DNA of 13,410 nucleotides, taken from the NCBI GenBank assembly GCA_036272915.1, contig DATAXV010000117.1, positions 1 to 13,410 on the forward strand. Reading direction: 5' to 3'. The DNA comes from DATAXV01 sp036272915. Lineage in GTDB: Bacteria > Chloroflexota > Dormibacteria > Dormibacterales > Dormibacteraceae. A model generated the notes under the pieces. The model saw only the letters and a list, made by a program, of their open reading frames with translations, ran no database searches and was not told where the DNA came from. Position numbers and translations under genes: made by a program. This document shows, piece after piece, positions 6,189 through 12,291 of this stretch (its first letter is position 1; each line of letters begins with the position of its first letter).

Positions 6189-7973
6189 TCAGCGGCCGGC
6201 GGCGTAGCCGAGCATGCCCCTCGGATTGGCCGCCGCGCGCAGCATCCCCGAGGCGGCGTCCCTGCCCGCGGCCGAGATCCGGCCCAGGGACCAGGGGGCC
6301 TGGACGACGACGTCGTGGCCGCGGCGGCGCAGCTCCTCGATGGTCGCCGCGCCGACCCGCTCCTCGACCACGAGCCGGCCCGGCTCGAACTCATGCGGGT
6401 AGAACGAATTGCGCATGCTCGCGGTGTGGAACATGGGCGTGTCGATCAGCCGCTGCAGGTTCCAGCCGAGCGCGGCCATGCGGACGAAGAAGGTCAGCGT
6501 CCACTGGTCCTGCTGGTCGCCACCGGGCGTGCCGAAGGCGATCCCGTCGCCCCGGCCACGTACGGCGAGGCTCGGTGTGAGCGTGGTCCTCGGGCGCTTG
6601 CCCGGGGCGAGCGAGCTGGGCAGGCCCTCCTCCAGCTGCACCATCTGCAGGCGCGACCCCATGCAGAACCCGAGACCGGGCACCACCGGGGAGCTCTGCA
6701 GCCAGCCGCCGGAGGGAGTCGCCGAGACCATGTTGCCCCAGCGGTCGACCACATCCAGATGGCAGGTGTCGCCCCGGCCCCTGGTCTCCGCGGTCGGCTC
6801 AGCCATGGTCGGCTCGCCGGCGACGCCGGGGGTGGCGACGCCGATCCGGGGCAGCCGCGGGGTGCGGCCGCCGGGGGAGCCGGGCCTGAGCTCGACGGAG
6901 GCCCGCTCGCCGATCAGGCCACGCCGCTCCCTCGCGTACTCGGGATCGAGCAGCTCGGAGATCAGGTCGGGGCTGAAGGCGGGGTCCCCGTACCAGGCGT
7001 CGCGGTCGGCCATGGCCAGCTTGGCCGACTCGGTGACGAGGTGGATGAAGTCGGGTCCGATCGGGTCGAGACGCTCCAGGTCGTAGCCGTCGAGCAGGGC
7101 CAGCTGCTGCAGGAAGACGGGCCCCTGGCCCCAGGGGCCGGTCTTGTGCACCCGCCAGCCCTTGTACTCGAATTGCTTCGGCTCCTCGACGGTCGCCCGC
7201 CAGCGGGCCATGTCGTCGCCGCGCAGCAGACCCGGCTGCGGCTCGCCGCCGAGCCCGGCCGGCGTGCTGCCTCGGAAGAAGCCGTCGACCGCCTCGGCGA
7301 CGAAGCCCTCGTACCAGCAGCGGCGGCCGGCCTCGATCTCGGCCTCGCGGCCGCCCGCCGTGGCGACCTCCTTCAGCACCCGCTCGTAGGTCGCGGCCAG
7401 GTCGGGGTTGCGGAAGCGCTCGCCGGGGGTGGGCACGCCTCCCCCCAGGTAGACCTCGGCCGAGCTGGGCCAGTCCTGGCGGAAGAGCTGCTCCACCCCG
7501 GCCACGGCGTCGGCGATGCCGGGCACCATGACGTAGCCGTCGCGGGCGTAGCCGATGGCGAAGGCGAGGAGGTCGGGCAGCCGCCAGGTGCCGAACCGCT
7601 CGAGGAGCCGGAGCCAGCCGCCGAAGGCGCCGGGCACGCAGGCGGGGAGGAAGCCGCTGCCGGGGATCTCCTCGACGCCGATGTCCCGGACCCGGTCGAT
7701 GGTCGCCGCGCCGGGAGCGACGCCCTGGCCGCAGACGACGTCGACGCGATCGTCGGCGGCGCCGTAGTGGAGGACGGGCACCTCGCCGCCCGGACCGTTG
7801 AGGTGGGGCTCGACCACCTGCAGCACGAAGCCGGCGGCGGCCGCCGCGTCGGCGGCGTTGCCGCCCCGCTCGAGGACGGCCATGCCCGAGGCCGTGGCCA
7901 GCCAGTGGGTCGAGGCGACCATGCCGAAATCGCCTCTCAGCTCCGGCCGGGTGGTGAACACGTGCTCTGGCAT
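6189..7973 (-). CDS. Gamma-glutamyltransferase-family Ntn hydrolase
   Basis: Predicted 594-residue proenzyme of the GGT family (transfer or hydrolysis of gamma-glutamyl groups), which self-cleaves into large and small subunits. Landmarks are ASTHWLATASGMAVLERGGN, VVEPHLNGPGGEVPVL and FGTPGGDQQDQWTL. The expected cleavage and nucleophile is Thr403 in GDTCHLDVVD; the second Thr of the usual TTH is Cys. The oxyanion motif PLSSMSP of classical GGTs reads RPRTTLTPS. These changes place it in the divergent 'GGT family protein' branch, so glutathione need not be the substrate. No signal peptide is visible, unlike periplasmic GGTs. The ATG at 7973 has GGGAGGGA seven bases upstream. It begins 20 bases after the SDR stop and ends just before the S9 peptidase, so the three are probably cotranscribed. 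Confidence 0.93.
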   Translation of the reverse strand: MPEHVFTTRPELRGDFGMVASTHWLATASGMAVLERGGNAADAAAAAGFVLQVVEPHLNGPGGEVPVLHYGAADDRVDVVCGQGVAPGAATIDRVRDIGVEEIPGSGFLPACVPGAFGGWLRLLERFGTWRLPDLLAFAIGYARDGYVMVPGIADAVAGVEQLFRQDWPSSAEVYLGGGVPTPGERFRNPDLAATYERVLKEVATAGGREAEIEAGRRCWYEGFVAEAVDGFFRGSTPAGLGGEPQPGLLRGDDMARWRATVEEPKQFEYKGWRVHKTGPWGQGPVFLQQLALLDGYDLERLDPIGPDFIHLVTESAKLAMADRDAWYGDPAFSPDLISELLDPEYARERRGLIGERASVELRPGSPGGRTPRLPRIGVATPGVAGEPTMAEPTAETRGRGDTCHLDVVDRWGNMVSATPSGGWLQSSPVVPGLGFCMGSRLQMVQLEEGLPSSLAPGKRPRTTLTPSLAVRGRGDGIAFGTPGGDQQDQWTLTFFVRMAALGWNLQRLIDTPMFHTASMRNSFYPHEFEPGRLVVEERVGAATIEELRRRGHDVVVQAPWSLGRISAAGRDAASGMLRAAANPRGMLGYAAGR

Positions 7974-7993
7974 CGGCGACTCCCTCCCGTGAT

Positions 7994-8749
7994 TCAGATG
8001 TTGCTGCGCGACTGCCCGCCGTCGACCGGGATGCAGACCCCGGTCAGCAGGCTGGCCGGATCCGAACAGAGGAAGGCGACGGCGCTTGCCACCTCCTCGG
8101 CGCGGCCGAAGCGGCCCAGCGGCAGCTCCCTCTTGACGAAGGCGGCCATGCCCTCGGGGTCCTGCTGCGTCCGGCGCCACCACGAACCGCCCTCGTAGAG
8201 GATCGAGCCGGGGGCGACCGCGTTCACGGTCACGCCCCCGGAGGCGACCTCCCTGGCCAGCGAGGTGGTGAAGCTGATCTCGGCCGCCTTGGCCGCGTTG
8301 TAGGCGGGGGCGCCTCCGGCCTCCCGGCCGAAGATCGACGAGACGGTCACGATCCGGCCCCATCCCCGCCGGCGCATCCCCGGCAGGGCGAGCTCGCTCA
8401 GCCGCACCGCCGGGAGCAGGTTGCCGGCCATGGCCTGCTCGAACTGCGCGGCGCCGGAGTCGGACCAGCCGGTGCCGGCGCGCAGGCCGAGCCCGTTGAC
8501 GAGGACGTCCGGTCCCTCGCCGCAGGCCGCGATCGCGGCCCGGCAGCCCTCCTCCGAGGTGAGGTCGGTGGCGACGCCGGCGCCGCCCACCTCGGCCGCC
8601 ACCCGCTCCACGTCGGCGGCGGTCCGCGCCGCCACCACCACCCTCGCGCCCTCCTCGGCCAGCCGTCTGACGATGGCGAGGCCGATCCCCCGCGTGGCGC
8701 TGCTGACCAGCGCCGTCCTGCCCTGAAGACCGAGATCCATGGAAGTCAT
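7994..8749 (-). CDS. Short-chain dehydrogenase/reductase (SDR)
   Basis: Predicted 251-residue NAD(P)-dependent oxidoreductase with a Rossmann fold, of the 3-oxoacyl-reductase-like classical type. The catalytic residues are present: Asn110, Ser137 in TVSSIFG, and Tyr150 and Lys154 in YNAAK. The cofactor site reads SSATRGIG where TGASRGIG is usual (Gly17 replaced by Ser), and the NNAG motif is NGLG, so the loop is slightly unusual. Asp62 (ATDL) would contact the adenine. The C-terminal LTGVCIPVDGGQ is typical. The ATG at 8749 is chosen because GGAG lies six to seven bases upstream; GTG at 8764 is possible. It is first in the operon with GGT and S9 peptidase, and divergent from the NUDIX gene with only 32 bp between. 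The substrate is unknown. Confidence 0.92.
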   Translation of the reverse strand: MTSMDLGLQGRTALVSSATRGIGLAIVRRLAEEGARVVVAARTAADVERVAAEVGGAGVATDLTSEEGCRAAIAACGEGPDVLVNGLGLRAGTGWSDSGAAQFEQAMAGNLLPAVRLSELALPGMRRRGWGRIVTVSSIFGREAGGAPAYNAAKAAEISFTTSLAREVASGGVTVNAVAPGSILYEGGSWWRRTQQDPEGMAAFVKRELPLGRFGRAEEVASAVAFLCSDPASLLTGVCIPVDGGQSRSNI

Positions 8750-8767
8750 CGTAGGCTCCGGCACGGA

Positions 8768-8773
8768 TAGACT
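8768..8773 (+). promoter_or_regulatory. Possible leaderless -10 element (TAGACT) of the NUDIX gene
   Basis: TAGACT lies 8 bases before the ATG at 8782. That is the geometry of a leaderless promoter, in which transcription begins at or very near the start codon. The NUDIX gene has no Shine-Dalgarno sequence, which agrees. No -35 is visible. Confidence 0.4.
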
Positions 8774-8781
8774 TCGGCGGG

Positions 8782-9501
8782 ATGGAGATGGCGTCGCCGC
8801 CGCGGGGGGACCGGCTGGTCGAGCCCAGGGACGCGGCCTCGGTGCTCGTCGTCGATCCGGCCGTCCGGCCCTGGACGGTGCTGATGATGCGCCGGCCCTC
8901 CGCCGCCCGCTTCGCCGCCGGCGCCTGGGCCTTCCCCGGCGGCTCGGTCAGCACCGAGGACCGCACCCACCCGGACCCCTGCCGGGCGGCCGGCGTCCGC
9001 GAGCTGCTCGAGGAGATGGGCCTGCTGCTCGGCCGCGACCTGGCCGAGGACTCCCCCGAGCGCGTCCGCGCCGGCCTGGAGCGGGGGCTTCCGCTGGAGC
9101 GGGCGGCGGCGGAGCACGGGGTCTCGCCCACCCCCGAGGCGCTCGTCTACCTCGCCCGCTGGGTCACCCCGGAGGCCTCGCCGATCCGCTTCGACTGCCG
9201 GTTCTACCTGATCCGGCGGCCGCAGGGCCAGGACGTGACCGCCCACTCGGGCGAGGTCGCCGAGTGGCGCTGGATGACGCCGCGGCAGGCGCTCGAGGAC
9301 CCCGAGGTCGAGCTGATCTACGTCACCCGCCGCCTGCTCGAGCAGGTCGGCGCCCACGCCGACGTCGAGGCGCTGATCGGGCTCCTCCGGGACCGGCCGG
9401 AGACGCCGCCGGTCCTACCCCGGCTGATCCGGGGCGCCGACGGCCGCGTGGAGAGGGTCGAGGACGACGCCGCTCCGCTGCCCGACCCCCCGGGCCGGTG
9501 A
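8782..9501 (+). CDS. NUDIX hydrolase, NUDT19-like
   Basis: Predicted 239 residues with one NUDIX domain, which hydrolyses a nucleoside diphosphate linked to another group (X). The core box RELLEEMGL (residues 73-81) matches the REUXEEXGU consensus that binds Mg2+. The part before it is longer than the standard 23-residue box: FPGGSVSTEDRTHPDPCRAA instead of GX5EX7. This 'FPGG...D' layout is typical of NUDT19/RP2-like proteins, some of which cleave CoA or acyl-CoA, so a CoA-type substrate is a reasonable guess. The C-terminal tail is charged and Pro-rich. The ATG at 8782 has no Shine-Dalgarno sequence but TAGACT sits 8 bases upstream, suggesting a leaderless mRNA; ATG at 8788 is an alternative. 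It is convergent with the dCMP deaminase gene, with 8 bp between. Confidence 0.9.
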   Translation: MEMASPPRGDRLVEPRDAASVLVVDPAVRPWTVLMMRRPSAARFAAGAWAFPGGSVSTEDRTHPDPCRAAGVRELLEEMGLLLGRDLAEDSPERVRAGLERGLPLERAAAEHGVSPTPEALVYLARWVTPEASPIRFDCRFYLIRRPQGQDVTAHSGEVAEWRWMTPRQALEDPEVELIYVTRRLLEQVGAHADVEALIGLLRDRPETPPVLPRLIRGADGRVERVEDDAAPLPDPPGR

Positions 9502-9509
9502 GCTCCGGC

Positions 9510-9947
9510 TCAGCGCCAGTGGTCACGCCAGCGGTCGTAGAGGACCGACTCGACCCCGGCCTCGCGCAGCACCTCGAGCCCGGCGCCGTCGCGATAGGCG
9601 GTCCGGTAGTAGACGCAGCCGACGTTGGAATTGACGATCATCTTGGCGCACATGACGCAGGGCGAGGTGGTCACGAACATGACCTTGCCCGCCATCTGAG
9701 CGCCGGCCTTGATCAGCGCGTTGGCCTCCGAGTGCAGGCAGCCGCAGCGCCCCGGCTCGGAGCTGTCGCAGCGGTTGGGAAGGCCCCTGGCGTTGCCGTT
9801 GAAGCCGATCCCCAGCACCTGGGTGAGGTCGGACGTGGCGATCACCGAACCGACCTGGTTGCGGCTGCAGGTCGAGCGCTTGGCGAGCTCCTCGGCCATG
9901 CGCATGTAGACCTCCTCGAGCGGTATGCGCGCGGGAAGTGACTCCAT
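9510..9947 (-). CDS. dCMP deaminase-type zinc-dependent cytidine deaminase
   Basis: Predicted 145 residues of the ComEB/dCMP deaminase family, converting dCMP to dUMP (supply for dTMP synthesis) in the cytoplasm. The zinc and catalytic motif is complete: His72 and Glu74 in CLHSEANALI, and Cys97 and Cys100 in TTSPCVMCAKM. Extra cysteines at 60, 68 and 70 (RCDSSEPGRCGC) could form the second zinc site known in some dCMP deaminases. The ATG at 9947 has no Shine-Dalgarno sequence. Instead TACCAT lies six bases upstream, consistent with a leaderless transcript. The frame stays open far upstream, opposite the esterase gene, but that stretch has no family similarity. The gene is divergent from the CE7 esterase and convergent with the NUDIX gene. 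Other deaminase substrates (for example dCTP-related) cannot be excluded. Confidence 0.9.
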   Translation of the reverse strand: MESLPARIPLEEVYMRMAEELAKRSTCSRNQVGSVIATSDLTQVLGIGFNGNARGLPNRCDSSEPGRCGCLHSEANALIKAGAQMAGKVMFVTTSPCVMCAKMIVNSNVGCVYYRTAYRDGAGLEVLREAGVESVLYDRWRDHWR

Positions 9948-9953
9948 GCGCGC

Positions 9954-9959
9954 ATGGTA
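9954..9959 (-). promoter_or_regulatory. Possible leaderless -10 element (TACCAT) of the dCMP deaminase gene
   Basis: On the minus strand TACCAT is followed by GCGCGC and then the ATG at 9947. A TANNNT box six bases before the start codon is the layout of a leaderless promoter, and no ribosome site is present. No convincing -35 is visible. Confidence 0.4.
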
Positions 9960-10044
9960 CGCGGAACGCCCGGCAGGACGAGCCCAGGAGCCAAGATGTT
10001 GGGGCTCGCCGCAATACAAGACCCCAGAAGTGGTGCGTTGGGAC

Positions 10045-10073
10045 TTGACCGGAGCGGTCCCGACGCTTACAGT
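10045..10073 (+). promoter_or_regulatory. Sigma70-type promoter (TTGACC-N17-TACAGT)
   Basis: TTGACC at 10045-10050 and TACAGT at 10068-10073 are separated by exactly 17 bp, the optimal spacing. It is the best-formed promoter in the window and points to the CE7 esterase. Transcription would start near 10080, leaving a leader of roughly 155 bases before the start codon. A short inverted repeat (CGAGCCC at 9979-9985, GGGCTCG at 10002-10008) lies just upstream. Confidence 0.65.
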
Positions 10074-10235
10074 GATGGCTATCGGTGTGAGGGCCTCGGG
10101 CGAGCGTGGCGGGTACGTTCCGGGGCCCTTGACCGTGTCTTCGGCACCCTCGCCGCCCGAGCGGCCGGGCGCGTGCCACCGGCTCCGGGCCGCCCCGACG
10201 GTTGCCCCGTCCCATCCAGGTGGAGGTGCTGTCCC

Positions 10236-11207
10236 TTGTTCTTCGATCTCCCTCTCGAGGAGCTGCGTGAGTATCTGCCGGCGCGCGAGGAGGCCCCCGA
10301 CTTCGACGCCTTCTGGGCGTCGACGCTGAAGGACGCCCGCCGGCACGACCTCGACCCCGTGTTCGAGCCGGTGGAGACCGGTCTGCGCATCGTCGACACC
10401 TTCGACGTGACCTTCAGCGGGTACGGCGGCCACCGCATCCGCGGCTGGCTCCAGGTCCCCCGCGACCTCGTCGGCCCTCTCCCCTGCGTCGTCACCGTGC
10501 TCGGCTACGGCGGCGGCCGGAGCCTGCCCGTCGACTGGCTGGTATGGAGCTCCGCCGCCTGCATCGAGCTGGTCATGGACACCCGCGGCCAGGGCACCGG
10601 CTGGAGCCCCGGCGACACCCCGGATCCAGAGGGTGGCGCCAACCCCCAGGCCCCCGGCTTCATGACCGCCGGCATCTCCGACCCCGAGCGCTACTACTAC
10701 CGCCGCGTCTTCACCGACGCCGTGCGCGCGATCGAGACCGCCCGGAGCCACCCCGCCGTCGACGAGCAGCGGGTCTTCGTCAGCGGCGGCAGCCAGGGCG
10801 GCGGCATCTCCCTGGCCGTGGCCGGCCTCGTCCCCGACCTGGCCGGAGCCATGCCCGACGTGCCCTTCCTCTGCCACTACCGGCGGGCGGTGGCGATCAC
10901 CGACAACCAGCCGTACCAGGAGGTGCGCACCTACTGCCGCACCCATCGCGGCCAGGCCGAGAGCGTGTTCCGCACCCTCTCCTACTTCGACGGCGTGAAC
11001 CTCGCCGCCCGGGCCAAGGCGCCGGCCCTCTTCTCCGCCGGCCTCATGGACCAGACCTGCCCGCCCTCGACCGTCTTCGCCGCCTACAACCACTACGCGG
11101 GCGCCAAGGAGATGCGGGTCTGGGACTACAACGACCACGAGGGAGGCGGCGCCTTCCAGACCCAGGAGAAGGTGAACTGGCTCCAGGACCAGCTCTCCGG
11201 GTCCTGA
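10236..11207 (+). CDS. Carbohydrate esterase family 7 acetyl esterase (acetylxylan esterase / cephalosporin-C deacetylase type)
   Basis: Predicted 323 residues, the normal CE7 length; these alpha/beta hydrolases remove acetyl groups from xylo-oligosaccharides and cephalosporin C. The family's signature RGQG (117-120), the nucleophile Ser186 in SGGSQGGG, Asp272 in GLMDQTCPPS and His301 in NDHEGGG are all present, with Tyr91 in the YGGG oxyanion region. The spacing matches Thermotoga TM0077 (Ser188, Asp274, His303, from memory) within two residues. Translation starts at TTG 10236, supported by GGAGG nine bases upstream and by the typical opening FFDLPLEELREYLP. The frame is open from 9954, but that part is not protein-like. 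No signal peptide is seen, so the substrate is probably imported. The promoter at 10045-10073 gives a long leader; a hairpin follows the stop. No sugar genes are adjacent. Confidence 0.94.
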   Translation: MFFDLPLEELREYLPAREEAPDFDAFWASTLKDARRHDLDPVFEPVETGLRIVDTFDVTFSGYGGHRIRGWLQVPRDLVGPLPCVVTVLGYGGGRSLPVDWLVWSSAACIELVMDTRGQGTGWSPGDTPDPEGGANPQAPGFMTAGISDPERYYYRRVFTDAVRAIETARSHPAVDEQRVFVSGGSQGGGISLAVAGLVPDLAGAMPDVPFLCHYRRAVAITDNQPYQEVRTYCRTHRGQAESVFRTLSYFDGVNLAARAKAPALFSAGLMDQTCPPSTVFAAYNHYAGAKEMRVWDYNDHEGGGAFQTQEKVNWLQDQLSGS

Positions 11208-11216
11208 CGCCGGCCC

Positions 11217-11247
11217 GGTCCGGGCGGCCGAGGAGGCCGCCCGGACC
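11217..11247 (+). terminator. Perfect hairpin after the CE7 esterase gene
   Basis: Perfect 13-bp GC-rich arms (GGTCCGGGCGGCC and its reverse complement) with a 5-nt loop GAGGA begin nine bases after the esterase stop codon. Long, tight and well placed for a terminator, though no T-run follows. It separates the esterase from the formyltransferase-domain gene on the same strand. Confidence 0.6.
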
Positions 11248-11254
11248 ATGCCGG

Positions 11255-11260
11255 TAGACT
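11255..11260 (+). promoter_or_regulatory. Possible -10 element (TAGACT) of the formyltransferase-domain gene
   Basis: TAGACT lies 12 bases before the ATG at 11273 and just after the hairpin ending the previous gene. A start about 7 bases downstream would give a leader of only some 5-6 bases. The gene has no Shine-Dalgarno sequence. No -35 is visible. Confidence 0.3.
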
Positions 11261-11272
11261 TCCTGGCGGCCC

Positions 11273-11902
11273 ATGAGCGAACGCCTATCCGTCTATCTGT
11301 GCGGCTCCCGGTCCTTCGGCGCGGCCGCGCTCGACCTCCTCTGCCGGCGGGGCAACCCGATCACCGGCGTGGTCTCCCCGGTCCAGGACGGCAGAGGGCG
11401 CAGCGACCGCCTCTACGACGCCGCCCGCGCCCAGGGGGTCCCCCACACCGCCGGCGAGGACTTCCGCGCCGACCGCATCCCCGAGGGGACCGACCTGCTG
11501 CTCGCCGCCCACAGCCACATCTATATCGGCGCCAAGGCCAGGTCCAGGGCCCGGCTCGGCTGCCTCGGCTATCACCCCAGCCTGCTCCCCTTGCACCGGG
11601 GGCGGGATGCGATCCGCTGGACCGTCCACATGCGGGAGCGGATCACCGGCGGCACCGTCTACTGGTACAACGACGCCGTCGACGGCGGCCCGATCGCGGC
11701 CCAGGACTGGTGCTTCTGCCGGCCCGAGTGGAGCGCCGGCGACCTCTGGTCGGAACAGCTCTTCCCGATGGGGATCCGGCTGTTCGACGGCGCGCTCGAC
11801 GACATCGAGTCGGGCCGTGTCGTCGAGCGGCCGCAGGACGAGAGCCTGGCCACCTGGGAACCGAGCTGGGAGCGACCGCCGCTCGATCGCTCCCACGACT
11901 GA
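11273..11902 (+). CDS. Stand-alone formyltransferase-domain protein
   Basis: Predicted 209 residues carrying only the formyl_trans_N (Rossmann-like) domain of methionyl-tRNA formyltransferase and GART enzymes. Such domains use 10-formyltetrahydrofolate to formylate an amine. The catalytic His101 lies in GYHPSLLPLHRG and Asp137 in NDAVDGGPI, after the TGGTVYW strand. The catalytic Asn that usually precedes HPSLLP by two residues is Gly here, and the C-terminal Fmt domain is absent, so this is not a housekeeping Fmt; a small-molecule amine (sugar nucleotide or amino-acid derivative) is a more likely acceptor. Closely similar short proteins are known as 'formyltransferase family protein' without assigned function. 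The ATG at 11273 has no Shine-Dalgarno sequence. It follows the esterase by 65 bp but behind a hairpin, and is convergent with the monooxygenase-type gene. Confidence 0.87.
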   Translation: MSERLSVYLCGSRSFGAAALDLLCRRGNPITGVVSPVQDGRGRSDRLYDAARAQGVPHTAGEDFRADRIPEGTDLLLAAHSHIYIGAKARSRARLGCLGYHPSLLPLHRGRDAIRWTVHMRERITGGTVYWYNDAVDGGPIAAQDWCFCRPEWSAGDLWSEQLFPMGIRLFDGALDDIESGRVVERPQDESLATWEPSWERPPLDRSHD

Positions 11903-11921
11903 CCCCGGGTCAGGCCCGGGG
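11903..11921. terminator. Hairpin between convergent formyltransferase and monooxygenase-type genes
   Basis: Perfect 7-bp arms, CCCCGGG and CCCGGGG, around a 5-nt loop containing the stop codon of the minus-strand gene. It starts right after the plus-strand stop. Probably a two-way terminator; no U-tract. Confidence 0.4.
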
Positions 11922-12209
11922 GAACACGTCCTTCAGGACCTCGCGCGTGGGCGGCTCCTGAAGGACCTCGCCGGACGCCTCCTGCCATTTGGCGAAGTGC
12001 GGCGTCTCGCGGTGGGCCTGGAGCGCCTCCTCGTCCCTGTACATCTCGAAGAAGTGATACGTGTGGGCGTCGGCGCGGTTCTGGAACACCTCGAACCGGA
12101 TGCATCCCGGCTCGTCCCGCGGCGAGCAGATGGCGTCGTTCTCGATGACCTCGAGGAACGTGTCGAGGCGCTCCGGCTTGACCTTTACCGTGACGAAGAT
12201 CGCGTGCAT
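11910..12209 (-). CDS. Antibiotic-biosynthesis-monooxygenase (ABM)-domain protein
   Basis: Predicted 99-residue ferredoxin-like alpha/beta-barrel dimer of the ABM family, similar to YgiN (quinol monooxygenase) and LsrG. Landmarks are FVTVKVKPERLDTFLEVI, EPGCIRFEVFQN, YHFFEMYRDEEALQAHR and TPHFAKW. Members include cofactor-free oxygenases acting on phenolic or quinol compounds and also isomerases and heme-degrading relatives, so the reaction is not fixed by the fold. The ATG at 12209 is chosen for the AGGAG six bases upstream; the frame is open 15 codons further without a better start. It lies 81 bp downstream of PdxH on the same strand, but a hairpin stands between them, so cotranscription is uncertain. 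The end is convergent with the formyltransferase-domain gene. Confidence 0.88.
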   Translation of the reverse strand: MHAIFVTVKVKPERLDTFLEVIENDAICSPRDEPGCIRFEVFQNRADAHTYHFFEMYRDEEALQAHRETPHFAKWQEASGEVLQEPPTREVLKDVFPRA

Positions 12210-12268
12210 GCCGTCTCCTCTCAGTGATGCCGATGACCCGTCTCGACCAATCATCGCGCGCCGGGGGC

Positions 12269-12291
12269 ACCCGCCGGTGGATGCGGCGGGT
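12269..12291 (-). terminator. Hairpin at the PdxH stop codon
   Basis: Perfect 8-bp arms, ACCCGCCG and CGGCGGGT, around a 7-nt loop. The right arm reaches into the PdxH stop codon (12291-12293). It could end the PdxH transcript before the ABM gene; no U-tract follows on the minus strand. Confidence 0.4.

Noticed and set aside
6180..8198. 672-codon open frame on the plus strand opposite the GGT and SDR genes
   Set aside because: It is antisense to two genes with complete catalytic motifs, has a composition dominated by Gly, Ala, Arg and Pro, and shows no domain. Long antisense frames are normal in GC-rich DNA.
9491..9515. Weak hairpin GCCGG-tgagct-CCGGC between the NUDIX and deaminase genes
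   Set aside because: Only five base pairs, expected by chance at this GC content; not listed as a terminator.
9954..10235. N-terminal extension of the CE7 esterase from ATG 9954
   Set aside because: It contains the promoter, is not protein-like, and TTG 10236 has a proper GGAGG and gives the exact family length.
10075..10329. Possible upstream ORF beginning at ATG 10075, right after the -10 box
   Set aside because: It has no ribosome site, an unnatural composition, and it overlaps the esterase in another frame.
9948..11249. Upstream extension of the dCMP deaminase frame opposite the esterase gene
   Set aside because: The deaminase family begins at about ATG 9947. The extension is Gly/Val/Ala-rich antisense translation of the CE7 gene.
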